From Halomonas alkalicola (GTDB lineage Bacteria > Pseudomonadota > Gammaproteobacteria > Pseudomonadales > Halomonadaceae): a stretch of 64,000 nucleotides of DNA. Within the stretch, counting starts at the first letter, position 1. The number at the start of each line of letters is the position of its first letter. The stretch covers positions 1,984,001 to 2,048,000 of the forward strand of contig NZ_CP131913.1 of the NCBI RefSeq assembly GCF_030704205.1. The letters run 5' to 3'. The translations under genes were made by a program, and so were the position numbers. A model generated the notes under the pieces. The model was given only the letters and a program-made list of their open reading frames with translations. It was not told the DNA's origin and did not search any database. Shown in pieces: positions 27,786 through 36,573 of the stretch.

Positions 27786-28436
27786 ATGGCCACGCTCTAC
27801 GGCTACTTCCGCTCCTCGGCCGCCTACCGGGTGCGCATCGCCCTGAACCTCAAGGGCCTGGCCCATGACCAGGTCCCGGTCAACCTGGTCAAGGGCGAGC
27901 AGCGCGGTGAGGCCAACCTCGCCCGCCACCCCCTGGGGCTGGTGCCGTCGCTCGAGACCGACGAGGGGGTGACCCTCGTCCAGTCGCTGGCGATCTGCGA
28001 GTACCTGGACGAGGTGCATCCGACGCCCGCCCTGCTGCCGGCGGACCCCGCCGGCCGCGCCCGGGTGCGCGCCCTGGCCCAGCTGGTCGCCTGCGAGATC
28101 CACCCGCTCAACAACCTGGGGGTGCTCAAGTACCTGGTGGGCGAGCTGGGGGCGGACGAGGCGGCCAAGCTGGCCTGGTACCGCCACTGGGTCGCCGAGG
28201 GCTTCCAGGCCCTGGAGGCGATGCTGACCCCCGAGGCGGGCAGCGGCGACTTCTGCCACGGCGACACCCCCACCCTGGCGGATCTCTGCCTGGTGCCCCA
28301 GGTGTTCAACGCCGAGCGCTTCGAGTGCGACCTCTCGCCCTACCCGAGGATCCGGCGCATCACCGAGCGCTGCCGCGCCCTGCCGGCCTTCGCCCAGGCC
28401 GCCCCGGGGGCGCCCGCCGTCGCCGGAGCCGAGTGA
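27786..28436 (+). CDS. maiA: Maleylacetoacetate isomerase (zeta-class glutathione transferase)
   Basis: Glutathione-dependent cis-trans isomerisation of maleylacetoacetate to fumarylacetoacetate. The 216-residue chain has the zeta-class motif YFRSSAAYRVRIALNLKGL near residue 10, then PSLETDEGVTLVQSLAICEYLDE. The C-terminal helical domain includes GDTPTLADLCLVPQVFNAERF. It follows fahA closely and completes the pathway started by hmgA. gshB, for glutathione synthesis, lies 5 kb away but is not part of this operon. Confidence 0.95.
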   Translation: MATLYGYFRSSAAYRVRIALNLKGLAHDQVPVNLVKGEQRGEANLARHPLGLVPSLETDEGVTLVQSLAICEYLDEVHPTPALLPADPAGRARVRALAQLVACEIHPLNNLGVLKYLVGELGADEAAKLAWYRHWVAEGFQALEAMLTPEAGSGDFCHGDTPTLADLCLVPQVFNAERFECDLSPYPRIRRITERCRALPAFAQAAPGAPAVAGAE

Positions 28437-28499
28437 AGCCGGCGCCGCGGCGGAGTACACTAGCGGCCGTCCACTCCCCCGCCAGCCGAGGCCGCGCCG

Positions 28500-29528
28500 A
28501 TGAGTTCCCACCTGCTCTCCGTCGATTCCCTGACCCGTGACCATGTCGATCACCTGATGCGGGTCGCCGCCCGCATGGAGCCCATCGCCCAGCGGCGCCA
28601 GGTCACCCGCGTGCTGGAGGGGGCCGTGCTCGGCAACCTCTTCTTCGAGGCCAGCACCCGCACCCGGGTCAGCTTCAACGCGGCCTTCTGCCGGCTGGGC
28701 GGCAGCGTCTGCGACACCACCGGCTTCACCTTCTCCTCCATGGCCAAGGGCGAGTCGCTCTACGACACCAGCCGGGTGATGAGCGGCTACTGCGACGCCA
28801 TCGTGATGCGCCACCCCGAGCTGGGCTCGGTGGCGGAGTTCGCCGCCGCCACCAACGTGCCGGTGATCAACGGCGGCGACGGTCCCGGCGAGCACCCCAG
28901 CCAGGCGCTGCTCGACTTCTACACCATCGACAAGGAGTTCACCCGCCTGGGCAAGCAGCTGGCCGGCGCCCACGTGCTGATGACCGGCGACCTGAAGTTC
29001 GGCCGCACCGTGCACTCGCTGATCAAGCTGCTCTCCCTCTACGCACCGCTGCGCATCACCCTGGTGGCGCCGCCGGGGCTGGAGATGCCGAGCCACCTGA
29101 TCGACCTGGTGACCTCCCGCGGCCACCGCGTGGAGCAGCGCGACAGCCTGGCCAGCGACTTCGGCGACGTGGACGTGGTCTACACCACCCGCATCCAGAA
29201 GGAGCGCTTCACCGAGGAGATGAGCGAGGGTTTCAGCCTGTCGCGGGACTTCACCGTGGACCGCGCCTTCCTGGATGGCCGCTGCAACGACAGCACCATC
29301 GTCATGCACCCGCTGCCCCGGGATAGCCGCCCGGACGCCAATGACCTCGACGTGGACCTCAACGGTGACCCGCGCCTGGCGATCTTCCGCCAGACCGACA
29401 ACGGCATCCCGGTGCGCATGGCGATCTTCGCCACCCTGCTGCAGGTGGATGAGCTGATCGAGAAGGAGCTGCGCCCGGTGCGCTGGTTCGTGCCGACCCG
29501 CGTGGGCGTTGACGACCGCGAGCTCTGA
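28500..29528 (+). CDS. pyrB: Aspartate carbamoyltransferase
   Basis: Forms N-carbamoyl-aspartate in pyrimidine synthesis. It has 342 residues, somewhat longer than the 311-residue E. coli catalytic chain. The carbamoyl-phosphate signature FFEASTRTRVSFNAAF is near residue 44. NGGDGPGEHPSQALLDFYT follows near 123 and HPLPRDSRPDANDLD near 270. No pyrI, pyrC-like gene or upstream pyrimidine leader is seen next to it, so how it is regulated is not clear. Confidence 0.94.
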   Translation: MSSHLLSVDSLTRDHVDHLMRVAARMEPIAQRRQVTRVLEGAVLGNLFFEASTRTRVSFNAAFCRLGGSVCDTTGFTFSSMAKGESLYDTSRVMSGYCDAIVMRHPELGSVAEFAAATNVPVINGGDGPGEHPSQALLDFYTIDKEFTRLGKQLAGAHVLMTGDLKFGRTVHSLIKLLSLYAPLRITLVAPPGLEMPSHLIDLVTSRGHRVEQRDSLASDFGDVDVVYTTRIQKERFTEEMSEGFSLSRDFTVDRAFLDGRCNDSTIVMHPLPRDSRPDANDLDVDLNGDPRLAIFRQTDNGIPVRMAIFATLLQVDELIEKELRPVRWFVPTRVGVDDREL

Positions 29529-29593
29529 CGGGAGGCGCTTCGGCGCGCTTCGCCTATGCTTGATGTCTGACATCAGCCTGCGAGGAGAGACCC

Positions 29594-30223
29594 ATGAGCC
29601 TGCAACGCGCCTACCGCCTACTGGCGGTGTTCTACAGCCTGCTGCTGCTGATCGGGGCAATCGCCCTGCTGGCCGGCGGCGGCACCCCGCTGGCCATGGT
29701 GCACCTGGTGGTGGGCCTTGTGGCCGTGGCGGGGCTGTGGGGATACATCCTCAAGCGCGGGGTCATGGGGCCGCGGATGTGGCGGCCGCTGGCCGGGGTA
29801 CTCGCCGTGGGGGCGGTGGCGCAGCTCTTCGTGCTGCTGTCGGTCTCCCTGGACGGCGTTACCATCACCTGGATGCTGACCAGCGCGGTCTTCGCGCTGC
29901 TGCTGGTGGTGATCCTCTACCGCTACGGCGACCGCGATCAGGCGATCTGGGCCACCCCCGAGGAGCTCGCGGCCGCGCGGCAGCTGGAGACGCTGCTGGA
30001 GGGGCAGTCGCGGCTCGAGGCGCAGAAGCGCGAGGGCGACCGGGAGGCCAGCGTGCAGGTGGTGAAGGCGGGCGACGAGTACCGGGCCAGCGTGACGCGA
30101 CGGCGTGACGGCCAGCAGGAGCAGTTCGAGGAGCGCTTCCACCACCCCGCGACCCTGGTGTTCTTCCTGGAGAAGTTCGCCGGGCTCTCGGTGCAGGACT
30201 TCGACCGGGCCGACCCGGCCTGA
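29594..30223 (+). CDS. Hypothetical four-helix membrane protein
   Basis: A 209-residue protein of unknown function. Four hydrophobic segments occupy roughly residues 7-27, 32-52, 63-84 and 90-109. A polar, probably cytosolic domain of about 95 residues follows, with an Arg/Glu-rich helix (LEGQSRLEAQKREGDREA). It begins with ATG after GCGAGGAGAG. It converges on ruvX and is separated from pyrB by 65 bases. No family is recognised. Confidence 0.7.
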   Translation: MSLQRAYRLLAVFYSLLLLIGAIALLAGGGTPLAMVHLVVGLVAVAGLWGYILKRGVMGPRMWRPLAGVLAVGAVAQLFVLLSVSLDGVTITWMLTSAVFALLLVVILYRYGDRDQAIWATPEELAAARQLETLLEGQSRLEAQKREGDREASVQVVKAGDEYRASVTRRRDGQQEQFEERFHHPATLVFFLEKFAGLSVQDFDRADPA

Positions 30224-30232
30224 GCTCGTCGC

Positions 30233-30676
30233 TCAGCGGCCGGGCAGCCCCTCCCGGGCGGCGAACCAGCGCTCGACGATCAGCACCGCGCTGATGCCGT
30301 CGACGCTCGCCTCCCGGTAGTTGCCGCGGTGGCCGCGTTCCCGAGCGATCACCTTGGCCTCGCCGGTGGAGCCGCGTTCGTCGACCATCTCGCAGGGCAC
30401 CCCGAAGCGGCCGAACAGGCGCTTGCCGAACTTGCGGGCGCGGGTGCTCATCAGCTGCTCCTCCCCTTCCGCGGTCAGCGGCAGTCCCACCACGAAGAGC
30501 TCGGGGCGCCACTCCTCCACCAGCCGGGCCACCTGCTGCCAGTCGGGGATGCCGTCCCGGGCCGGCAGGGGGTCGAGCTCGCGGGCGCTGGCCAGCAGTT
30601 CGTTGCCCACCGCCACGCCGATGCGCCGGGTGCCGAAGTCAAACCCCAGGATCAGCCGCTCGCCTTCCCGTGCCAT
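30233..30676 (-). CDS. ruvX: Putative Holliday junction resolvase / pre-16S rRNA nuclease (YqgF)
   Basis: A 147-residue RNase H-fold protein. The YqgF family has been linked to 16S rRNA 5'-end maturation and resembles RuvC. The catalytic aspartates lie in ILGFDFGTRRIGVAVG near residue 10 and ASVDGISAVLIVERW near 123. VVGLPLTAEGEEQ is the third family motif. It follows yqgE after 19 bases, the conserved yqgE-yqgF pair. Confidence 0.93.
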   Translation of the reverse strand: MAREGERLILGFDFGTRRIGVAVGNELLASARELDPLPARDGIPDWQQVARLVEEWRPELFVVGLPLTAEGEEQLMSTRARKFGKRLFGRFGVPCEMVDERGSTGEAKVIARERGHRGNYREASVDGISAVLIVERWFAAREGLPGR

Positions 30677-30695
30677 CAGCCTTGCCCTGCCGCCA

Positions 30696-31259
30696 TCAGG
30701 AGTGCCCCGCCTCGCGGGTCATCAGGTTGAGGTCGATGCCGAGGATGCCGGCGGCGGCCCCCAGACGCTGCTCCGGCGGCACCTCGAAGAGGATGTCGGA
30801 GCGCCCTTCCACGGTGAGCCAGGCGTTGTCGAGGATCTCCTGCTCCAGTTGGCCGGCCTCCCAGCCGGCGCAACCCAGGCAGACCAGGAAGTCCTCGGGC
30901 CCCTCGCCCGCGGCCAGCGCCTGGAGCATGTCCATGGAGGTGGTCAGGGCCAGCTCCTCGGTGACCTGGATGCTGGAGTCCCAGGGGGTGCTGGAGCCGC
31001 GATGCAGGATGAAGCCGCGATCCTTGTGCACCGGCCCGCCGTAGTAGACCGGCGCGTTGCGATGGGGGCTCTCCTCGCCGCCGAGCTCCAGCTGCTCGAA
31101 GAGCGCCTCGAGGGTCAGCTCCAGCGGCCGATTGACGATCACCCCCATGGTGCCCTTCTCGTCATGGTCGCACAGGTAGCTCAGGCTACCGGCGAAGTTG
31201 GGATCTTCCAGGTGCGGCATCGCCATCAGGAAGTGATCCTTCAAACCGAAATGTTGCAT
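30696..31259 (-). CDS. yqgE: YqgE/AlgH family protein
   Basis: A 187-residue conserved protein (DUF179; AlgH in Pseudomonas) of unknown biochemical role. Family features are HFLMAMPHLEDPNFAGSLSY at the N-terminus, GVIVNRPLELT near 55 and VCLGCAGWEAGQLEQEI near 130. It normally sits in gshB-tonB-yqgE-ruvX. Here an insertion sequence ends 21 bases upstream of its start, which may cut it off from the operon promoter. The ribosome site GGGGAG is retained. Confidence 0.95.
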   Translation of the reverse strand: MQHFGLKDHFLMAMPHLEDPNFAGSLSYLCDHDEKGTMGVIVNRPLELTLEALFEQLELGGEESPHRNAPVYYGGPVHKDRGFILHRGSSTPWDSSIQVTEELALTTSMDMLQALAAGEGPEDFLVCLGCAGWEAGQLEQEILDNAWLTVEGRSDILFEVPPEQRLGAAAGILGIDLNLMTREAGHS

Positions 31260-31279
31260 GAGACTCCCCGGCGGTCCTA

Positions 31280-32113
31280 GGGTGCGTTAACAATTGCCGA
31301 TGGAGATCGGGCTGATTTAGAATATCAGCATTTTTCGGTGATCTATGCCTCGGCTAATGCTACGTGATGACCAATGGGAGCGCATCGAGCACATGCTCCC
31401 CGGCAAAGCTTCAGATCGCGGGGTGACGGCCAAGGACAATCGCTTGTTCGTGGAAGCCGTCCTGTGGATCGCCCGGACAGGCGCTCCCTGGCGTGATCTG
31501 CCCGACGCCTTCGGTCGCTGGCACACTGTCTACATGCGCTATAACCGGTGGTCTAAGAAGGGGGTCTGGCAGCAGGTTATCGACACATTAGCCGATGATC
31601 CCGACATGGAGCAGCTGATGATAGATGGCAGTATCGTCAAAGTTCATCAGCATGGGGCGGCAAAAAAAAAACGGCTCAGAGCACCGAAGCCATGGGGAAA
31701 TCGCGTGGGGGATTGAGCACCAAGATCCACGCGGCGGTCGATGCCCTCGGCAACCCGGTACGGCTAATCCTCACACCGGGCCAAGCGTCTGAGTACGGAG
31801 CCGCCCCAGCGTTACTGGCGGGCTTTTCTCCAGCGGCGGTGCTTGGCGACAAGGGGTATGATTCCACCGCTTTGAGGGACATCATTCGAGCGGTGGGCGC
31901 CGAGCCGGTGATTCCGCCGAGAAAGAATCGCTTGGAATGCCCCGAGATAGATTGGCACTGTTACAAGGATCGCAACCTGGTAGAAAGGTTCTTCCAGAAA
32001 ATCAAGCAGTTCAGGCGGCTGGCAACACGCTATGAGCGACTGGCGAGAAACTACCAGTCGCTACTCAACCTTGTATCCGCCGTCATATGGCTGGCCTAAT
32101 TGTTAACGCTCCC
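31280..32113 (+). mobile_element. IS5-family insertion sequence, IS427-like group
   Basis: An 834-base element. The ends GGGTGCGTTAACAATT (31280-31295) and AATTGTTAACGCTCCC (32098-32113) are inverted repeats with one mismatch. A TA dinucleotide flanks both sides (31278-31279 and 32114-32115), the 2-bp target duplication typical of this group. It carries one transposase made by a -1 frameshift. It is inserted in gshB-tonB-yqgE-ruvX exactly at the tonB-like stop codon, in opposite orientation to that operon. Its base composition is visibly lower in GC than its neighbours. It appears intact. Confidence 0.93.
31345..32099 (+). CDS. IS5-family transposase, two overlapping frames joined by a -1 frameshift
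   Basis: Frame one (31345-31716) encodes the N-terminal DUF4096-type domain and first catalytic Asp (IDGSIVKVHQH). Frame two, open to 32099, encodes the rest, with GDKGYDST (second Asp) and NLVERFFQKIKQFRRLA (Glu). A run of ten As at 31662-31671 lies where the frames overlap. Slipping back one base gives a continuous 251-residue protein reading HQHGAAKKTAQSTEAMGKSRGG, as in functional relatives. So the break is most likely programmed frameshifting and not decay. Confidence 0.88.
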
Positions 32114-33042
32114 TAGCGCACGCCGTAGTGATTGCCTTGGCCGAACCGCCAGACGCGGGTGATGGAGAGGGTGTCCAGGCTGCCCATGCCCGCATCGAAG
32201 GGGCGATAGGGCGCCGCACCGTGGACGGTGTCCAGCGCGGCCTGGTCGAGTTCGGCATGTCCCGAGGATTGTACCACCTCCGCCTGGCGAAGCCCGCCGT
32301 CGCGGCCGATCACCACGCGGATGCGCAGCTGTCCCTGCAGATGGCGCGGCGCCGGATGCACGCGGTTGCCGTAGTCTTCCACCCGGCGGGTCCAGTCGTC
32401 GATGTAGCGCGCCTCGGCGGCGCGCTGGGCGGCCAGCTGCGGGCTGTCGCCCGCGGGGCCCGCCGCCTCCGGGCTGAGGCCCTGCTCGCGGATGCTGCGG
32501 GTGGCCTGGGCCAGCAGGTCGCGGCCCGAGGCGGAGGGCGCGGTGACGCTGGGCGGGGCGGCGGCATCCGCCGCCTGGGGGGCGCTCTCGCGGGGCTCGG
32601 GGGGGTCGTCTCAGCGCGCCTCCTCGCTGTCGGCGGCGGCGGCGGGCGGCGCCCGCTCGTCGGGGCGTGCCTCGGGCTCGAGGCGCGCCTGCTCCGGCTC
32701 GGCCGGGGTGGCCGGGTCCACGTCGCTGACGCTCTCCTGCACCAGCGGCAGCTCCTCCATGGGCGCCGCGCGGGACTCCGCCGGCGCCTCCTCCTGCTGC
32801 TTACCGGCGGCCTGCTGGTCGGCCTCGGCGATGGCGTCGGCCGTCACCGGCGCCTCGCTGGGGCGGGTGACCAGCACCACGTCGAGGCTCGAGCGCGGCG
32901 CGGGGGGGGCGGCGAACTGCCAGCTGGCCACCACGCCGATCACCGCGAGGTGCAGCAGCAGCGCCAGCGACCAGGCCAGCCAGTGGCGATGGGGCCGGGT
33001 CACCGGCGCATAGCGGATGGGGTCGTTGACGCAGGCACTCAT
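32113..33042 (-). pseudogene. TonB-like energy transducer, interrupted by an in-frame TGA
   Basis: A would-be 309-residue TonB-family protein that passes proton-motive force to outer-membrane receptors. Frame one has an N-terminal membrane anchor (LAWSLALLLHLAVIGVVASW) and a Pro/Glu-rich linker, then stops at TGA (32611-32613), codon 144. The same frame continues without shift through QATRSIREQGLSP and the C-terminal TonB domain (LQGQLRIRVVIGRDGGLRQAEVVQSSG) to TAG at 32113. The periplasmic domain is thus lost unless the stop is read through or is an error. Its TAG now uses the first base of the IS. Confidence 0.85.
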
Positions 33043-33063
33043 GGGCTCTCCCGCCCCCCTGTG

Positions 33064-34032
33064 CTAGGCCCGCCGCTCGGCGAGCCGGCGCTCGATGGCG
33101 TCGAGCAGCAGCCCGGCGATATCGGTGCCGCGCTGGTCGTCGATCTCGCGCACGCAGGTGGGGCTCGTCACGTTGATCTCGGTGATGTAGGCGCCGATCA
33201 CGTCGAGGCCGACGAACATCAGCCCCTTGTCGCGGATCATCGGCTGCACCTGGCCGATCAGCCAGTGGTCGCGCTCGGTGAGCTCGCGGCTCACCCCGGT
33301 GCCGCCGGCGGCCAGGTTGCCGCGGGTCTCGCCGGCCATGGGCACCCGGGCGAGGCCATAGGGCACCGGCTCGCCATCCACCAGCAGGATGCGGGTGTCG
33401 CCGTCGGTGATCTCGGGGATATAGCGCTGGGCCATGATCTGCCGGCGGCCGCGCTCGGTGAGGGTCTCGATGATGGCGCCGAGGTTGCGGCCCTCCGGGC
33501 GCACATGGAAGATCCCGCTGCCGCCCATGCCGTCCAGGGGCTTGTAGATCACGTCCTGGTGCTCGGCATGGAAGGCGCGCAGCTCGGGTTCGCTGCAGGA
33601 GACCAGGGTCGGCGTGCAGCACTGGGGAAACTGCTGGGCGAAGAGCTTCTCATTGCACTCGAGCAGCGCTCGGGTGGGGTTGACCACCAGCACCCCCTCG
33701 CGCTCGGCGAAGCCCAGCAGGTGCACGGCATTGAGGAAATGGGCGTCCACCGGCGGGTCCTTGCGCATCAGGATCACGTCGAGCTCGGCCAGGGGGCGCG
33801 GCTCGGGCTCGCCGAGGTCGTACCAGTGGACCGGGTCGCGGTGCACGGTGAGGTCGCGCAGCCGGCCGAAGGCGCGGCCGTCGCGCAGGAAGAGGTCCTC
33901 CTGCTCCAGGTAGTGCAGCGAGGCGCCGCGGTCCTGGGCGGCCCACAGCATGGCCAGGGTGGTGTCCTTCTTGTAGGCGATGTCGGCGATGGGGTCCATC
34001 ACCACGCCGATCTTCGGGGCGCGTTCGCTCAT
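33064..34032 (-). CDS. gshB: Glutathione synthetase
   Basis: ATP-grasp ligase joining gamma-glutamylcysteine and glycine. It has 322 residues, the E. coli-type length. Visible are IGVVMDPIADIAYKKDTTLAML at the N-terminus, VIYKPLDGMGGSGIFHV (ATP-binding loop) near 165 and the metal/ATP region FVGLDVIGAYITEINVTSPT near 275. It heads the gshB-tonB-yqgE-ruvX operon, 21 bases upstream of the tonB-like gene. Confidence 0.96.
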   Translation of the reverse strand: MSERAPKIGVVMDPIADIAYKKDTTLAMLWAAQDRGASLHYLEQEDLFLRDGRAFGRLRDLTVHRDPVHWYDLGEPEPRPLAELDVILMRKDPPVDAHFLNAVHLLGFAEREGVLVVNPTRALLECNEKLFAQQFPQCCTPTLVSCSEPELRAFHAEHQDVIYKPLDGMGGSGIFHVRPEGRNLGAIIETLTERGRRQIMAQRYIPEITDGDTRILLVDGEPVPYGLARVPMAGETRGNLAAGGTGVSRELTERDHWLIGQVQPMIRDKGLMFVGLDVIGAYITEINVTSPTCVREIDDQRGTDIAGLLLDAIERRLAERRA

Positions 34033-34078
34033 GGGCTCGGGGTTCCGGTCGAGTGAATGGATGGCGCCAGTATGCCGG

Positions 34079-34783
34079 CTACTCGCCGCCGGGCGCCAGC
34101 CGGATGCCGGTGGGCGAAAGGGTGATCAGGCGCTGCTTGTAGAGCCGGCCGATGGCCTGCTTGAAGGCGTTCTTGCTCACCCCCAGCCGCGCCTTGATCT
34201 CGGCGGCATCGCTCTTGTCGCCCAGCGGCAGGTAGCCGCCGCTCGCGCGCAGCGCCTTGAGCACCGTCTCGCCCACCACGTCGAGGCGCGCCGCGCCCGG
34301 GGGCAGCAGCGAGAGGTCCAGGCGACCATCCTCGCGCAGGCGCTTCACGTAGCCGGTCAGGCGCTGGCCGCGACGCAGCGGCCGGGTGATGTCGTCGCGA
34401 TAGAGCAGCCCCCAGCAGCGATGGTCGACCACCGCCTTGAGGCCGAGATCGGTCTGCTCGGCGATCACCAGGGTCACCTCGTCACCCGCCGCGAGACCCT
34501 CGGCCTCGTCGGCAACGAAGCGGTCGAGCTTCTGGGAGGCCACCGGCCGCCCCTGCTGGTCCTCGTAGATCCTCACCAGCACCCGCTTGCCCACGCTGGG
34601 CCGGAAGCGCTGCTCGCCGTAGGGCAGCAGCAGGTCCTTGGGATGCCCCCAGTCGAGGAAGGCGCCGGTCTCGTTGACGGTGACCACCTCCAGGTAGGCG
34701 ACCTCGCCCACCGCACACTTCGGGGCACGGTAGCGCCGGCCGGCGGCGGGACGCGGCGTGCGCGGTTCACGGGAATCGGACAT
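34079..34783 (-). CDS. CvfB-like S1-domain RNA-binding protein
   Basis: A 234-residue protein with S1-type beta-barrel modules. VGEVAYLEVVTVNETGAFLDWG with HPKDLLLPYGEQ is the first, around 25-60; a second lies around 70-125, and a third contains YVKRLREDGRLDLSLLP. A C-terminal winged helix follows (DAAEIKARLGVSKNAFKQAIGRLYK). This order matches CvfB (YitL), an RNA-binding virulence regulator in Staphylococcus. The role in Gram-negative bacteria is not established. It is in a co-oriented run with gshB and rsmE. Confidence 0.85.
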   Translation of the reverse strand: MSDSREPRTPRPAAGRRYRAPKCAVGEVAYLEVVTVNETGAFLDWGHPKDLLLPYGEQRFRPSVGKRVLVRIYEDQQGRPVASQKLDRFVADEAEGLAAGDEVTLVIAEQTDLGLKAVVDHRCWGLLYRDDITRPLRRGQRLTGYVKRLREDGRLDLSLLPPGAARLDVVGETVLKALRASGGYLPLGDKSDAAEIKARLGVSKNAFKQAIGRLYKQRLITLSPTGIRLAPGGE

Positions 34784-34827
34784 GGCGATGTTCCTCGAAG
34801 CCAGGGATGAGAGGGGTCAGCGAGCGC

Positions 34828-35571
34828 TCACAGATCCCCGAAGCGGTACTGCAGCAGGCTCAGCGCCACCACCGGGGCGGTCTCGGTGCGCAGGATGCGC
34901 GGCCCCAGGGTGAGCGCGGCGAAGCCGGCGGCCCGGGCGGCCTCGACCTCGTCCTCGGCGAGCCCGCCCTCGGGGCCGATCAGCAGGGCCACGCCGACCG
35001 GGGCAGTCTCCCGCTCGAGCCCGCCCTGGGCGTCGGTGGCCGGATGCAGCACCAGGCGCAGCGCCTCGCCGCGCTCGGCCAGCCACTCGGCCAGCGCCAG
35101 CGGCGGGTGCACCGGCGGCACCACCGCGCGGCCGCACTGCTCGCAGGCGCTGACCGCCACGGCCTGCCAGTGGGCGAGCTTCTTCGCCTCGCGCTCGCCC
35201 TTGAGGCGCACGTCGCCGTGCTCGGTGTAGAGCGGCGTGATGGCCGCCACCCCCAGCTCCACGGCCTTCTGGATGGCGTAGTCCATGCGATCGCCCTTGG
35301 AGATCGCCTGGCCCAGGTGCACGGCCAGCGGCGACTCGCCGCCGCCCGCTGCGACGGCCTCGATGCGCGCCACCACCCGCTTGCGCGAGGCCTCCACCAG
35401 CACGGCGCTGGCTTCCTGCCCCATGCCGTCGAAGAGGCGCAGCGGGGCGCCCTCGCCCAGGCGCAGCACCCGCGCCACGTGGCGGGCGGGCCCCTCGGGC
35501 AGAACGACGTCGCCGCCGACGATGAAGTCGGCGGCGACGTGGATGCGCGGCGCTTTCCGGTGAGTCGTCAC
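34828..35571 (-). CDS. rsmE: 16S rRNA (uracil-1498-N3)-methyltransferase
   Basis: SAM-dependent SPOUT-class methyltransferase acting on U1498 of 16S rRNA in the 30S subunit. It has 247 residues. An N-terminal PUA-like domain covers about 1-75. The C-terminal knot has VALLIGPEGGLAEDEVEAA near 195 and LTLGPRILRTETAPVVALSLLQYRFGDL at the end (key motif LGPRILRTETA). The start is GTG at 35571. It is 15 bases after secB on the same strand. Confidence 0.95.
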   Translation of the reverse strand: MTTHRKAPRIHVAADFIVGGDVVLPEGPARHVARVLRLGEGAPLRLFDGMGQEASAVLVEASRKRVVARIEAVAAGGGESPLAVHLGQAISKGDRMDYAIQKAVELGVAAITPLYTEHGDVRLKGEREAKKLAHWQAVAVSACEQCGRAVVPPVHPPLALAEWLAERGEALRLVLHPATDAQGGLERETAPVGVALLIGPEGGLAEDEVEAARAAGFAALTLGPRILRTETAPVVALSLLQYRFGDL

Positions 35572-35586
35572 GGGTCGCCGTCGCCC

Positions 35587-36102
35587 TTACTGGGTCGCCT
35601 GAGCCTGGGCCTGCTCGGCCTCGCGCTTCTTCTTCTGGGCGTAGATCGCCTCGAAGTTGACCGGCGCCAGCATCAGGGGCGGGAAGCCGCCGCGGTTGAC
35701 CAGGTTGTCGATGCACTCGCGGGCATAGGGGAAGAGCACGTTGGGGCAGAAGGCGCCCAGGGTGTGCTCCAGCTGGGCCCCCTCGATGCCGGCGATGCGG
35801 AAGAGGCCCGCCTGCTCGATCTCGGCCAGGAAGGAGGTGGTGCCCTCCTCGCTGTGGGTCACCTGGGCGGTGACCTTGATCACCACCTCATAGAGGCCCT
35901 CGCCCACCTGACGGCTGGAGGTGTTGAGGTCCAGGCCGACCTTGGGCTTGAAGGGCTGCTGGAAGACCGCCGGCGAGTTGGGCGCCTCGAAGGAGATGTC
36001 CTTGACGTAGATGCGCTGCACGGAGAACTGCAGCTGGGGCTTGTCCTGCTGGCCGGCCGCCGGGTTGCCGGCTGCGGCGTTCTGGTTGTTCTCTTCCGCC
36101 AT
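35587..36102 (-). CDS. secB: Protein-export chaperone SecB
   Basis: A tetrameric cytosolic chaperone that keeps preproteins unfolded and hands them to SecA. It has 171 residues. The family core includes [22 protein letters not shown], then [15 protein letters not shown] and [38 protein letters not shown]. The N-terminal 20 residues and the tail are low complexity (Asn/Ala/Gln). It lies between the rhodanese gene and rsmE; the grxC gene often found beside secB is absent. Confidence 0.96.
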   Translation of the reverse strand: MAEENNQNAAAGNPAAGQQDKPQLQFSVQRIYVKDISFEAPNSPAVFQQPFKPKVGLDLNTSSRQVGEGLYEVVIKVTAQVTHSEEGTTSFLAEIEQAGLFRIAGIEGAQLEHTLGAFCPNVLFPYARECIDNLVNRGGFPPLMLAPVNFEAIYAQKKKREAEQAQAQATQ

Positions 36103-36150
36103 GGGAAAGGTCCTTTGACTCGATGAACGAAGTGGATTCGATGAAGGGGG

Positions 36151-36573
36151 TTACTTGCGCACGACCGGGAGGCCGTCGGCCTGCCACTGCATCATGCCGC
36201 CCTTGAGCTTGAGCACGCGAGGGTAGCCGGCCTTGGCCAGCTTGGCCACGGTCATGCCCGCCGTCTGGCCCGACTTGCAGACCACGATGATCGGCTTTTC
36301 CTTGACCTTGTTGAGCTCGCCCAGGCGCTCGTCGATGCGGCTCTGGGGGATGTTGCGCGCCCCGGCGATATGGCCGGCCTTGAAGGCGTCGGCATCGCGA
36401 GTATCCACCACCACCGCATCCTCGCGGTTGATCAGCTGGGTCGCCTCGCTCGCGGTCACGCCGTTGGCGCTGCTGTTGCGGACCTCGTAGAGGATCCAGG
36501 CGGTCAGCACCATCAGGAAGGCGCCCACCAGCAGCGGGTGGTTCTGCACGAATTCAAACAGCTGATCGATCAT
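36151..36573 (-). CDS. Membrane-anchored rhodanese-like protein (YibN type)
   Basis: A 140-residue protein with an N-terminal membrane segment (about 12-30, PLLVGAFLMVLTAWILYEV). A single rhodanese domain follows, with active-site loop VVCKSGQTAG and Cys near 108; DTRDADAFKAGHIAGARNIP is the family entry motif. It could move sulfane sulfur or act with the Sec machinery, as proposed for YibN. The ATG at 36573 starts just before the anchor. Longer upstream starts overlap the gpmI promoter region and lack support. It precedes secB by 48 bases. Confidence 0.9.
   Translation of the reverse strand: MIDQLFEFVQNHPLLVGAFLMVLTAWILYEVRNSSANGVTASEATQLINREDAVVVDTRDADAFKAGHIAGARNIPQSRIDERLGELNKVKEKPIIVVCKSGQTAGMTVAKLAKAGYPRVLKLKGGMMQWQADGLPVVRK

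Noticed and set aside
31345..32099. Transposase called as a broken pseudogene.
   Set aside because: The break is a -1 shift in a ten-A run at the usual place for this IS group, with all catalytic residues intact, so programmed frameshifting is likelier.
32128..34056. A 642-codon + strand frame across tonB and gshB.
   Set aside because: Shadow of two recognisable minus-strand genes; Gly/His/Gln-rich with no domain.
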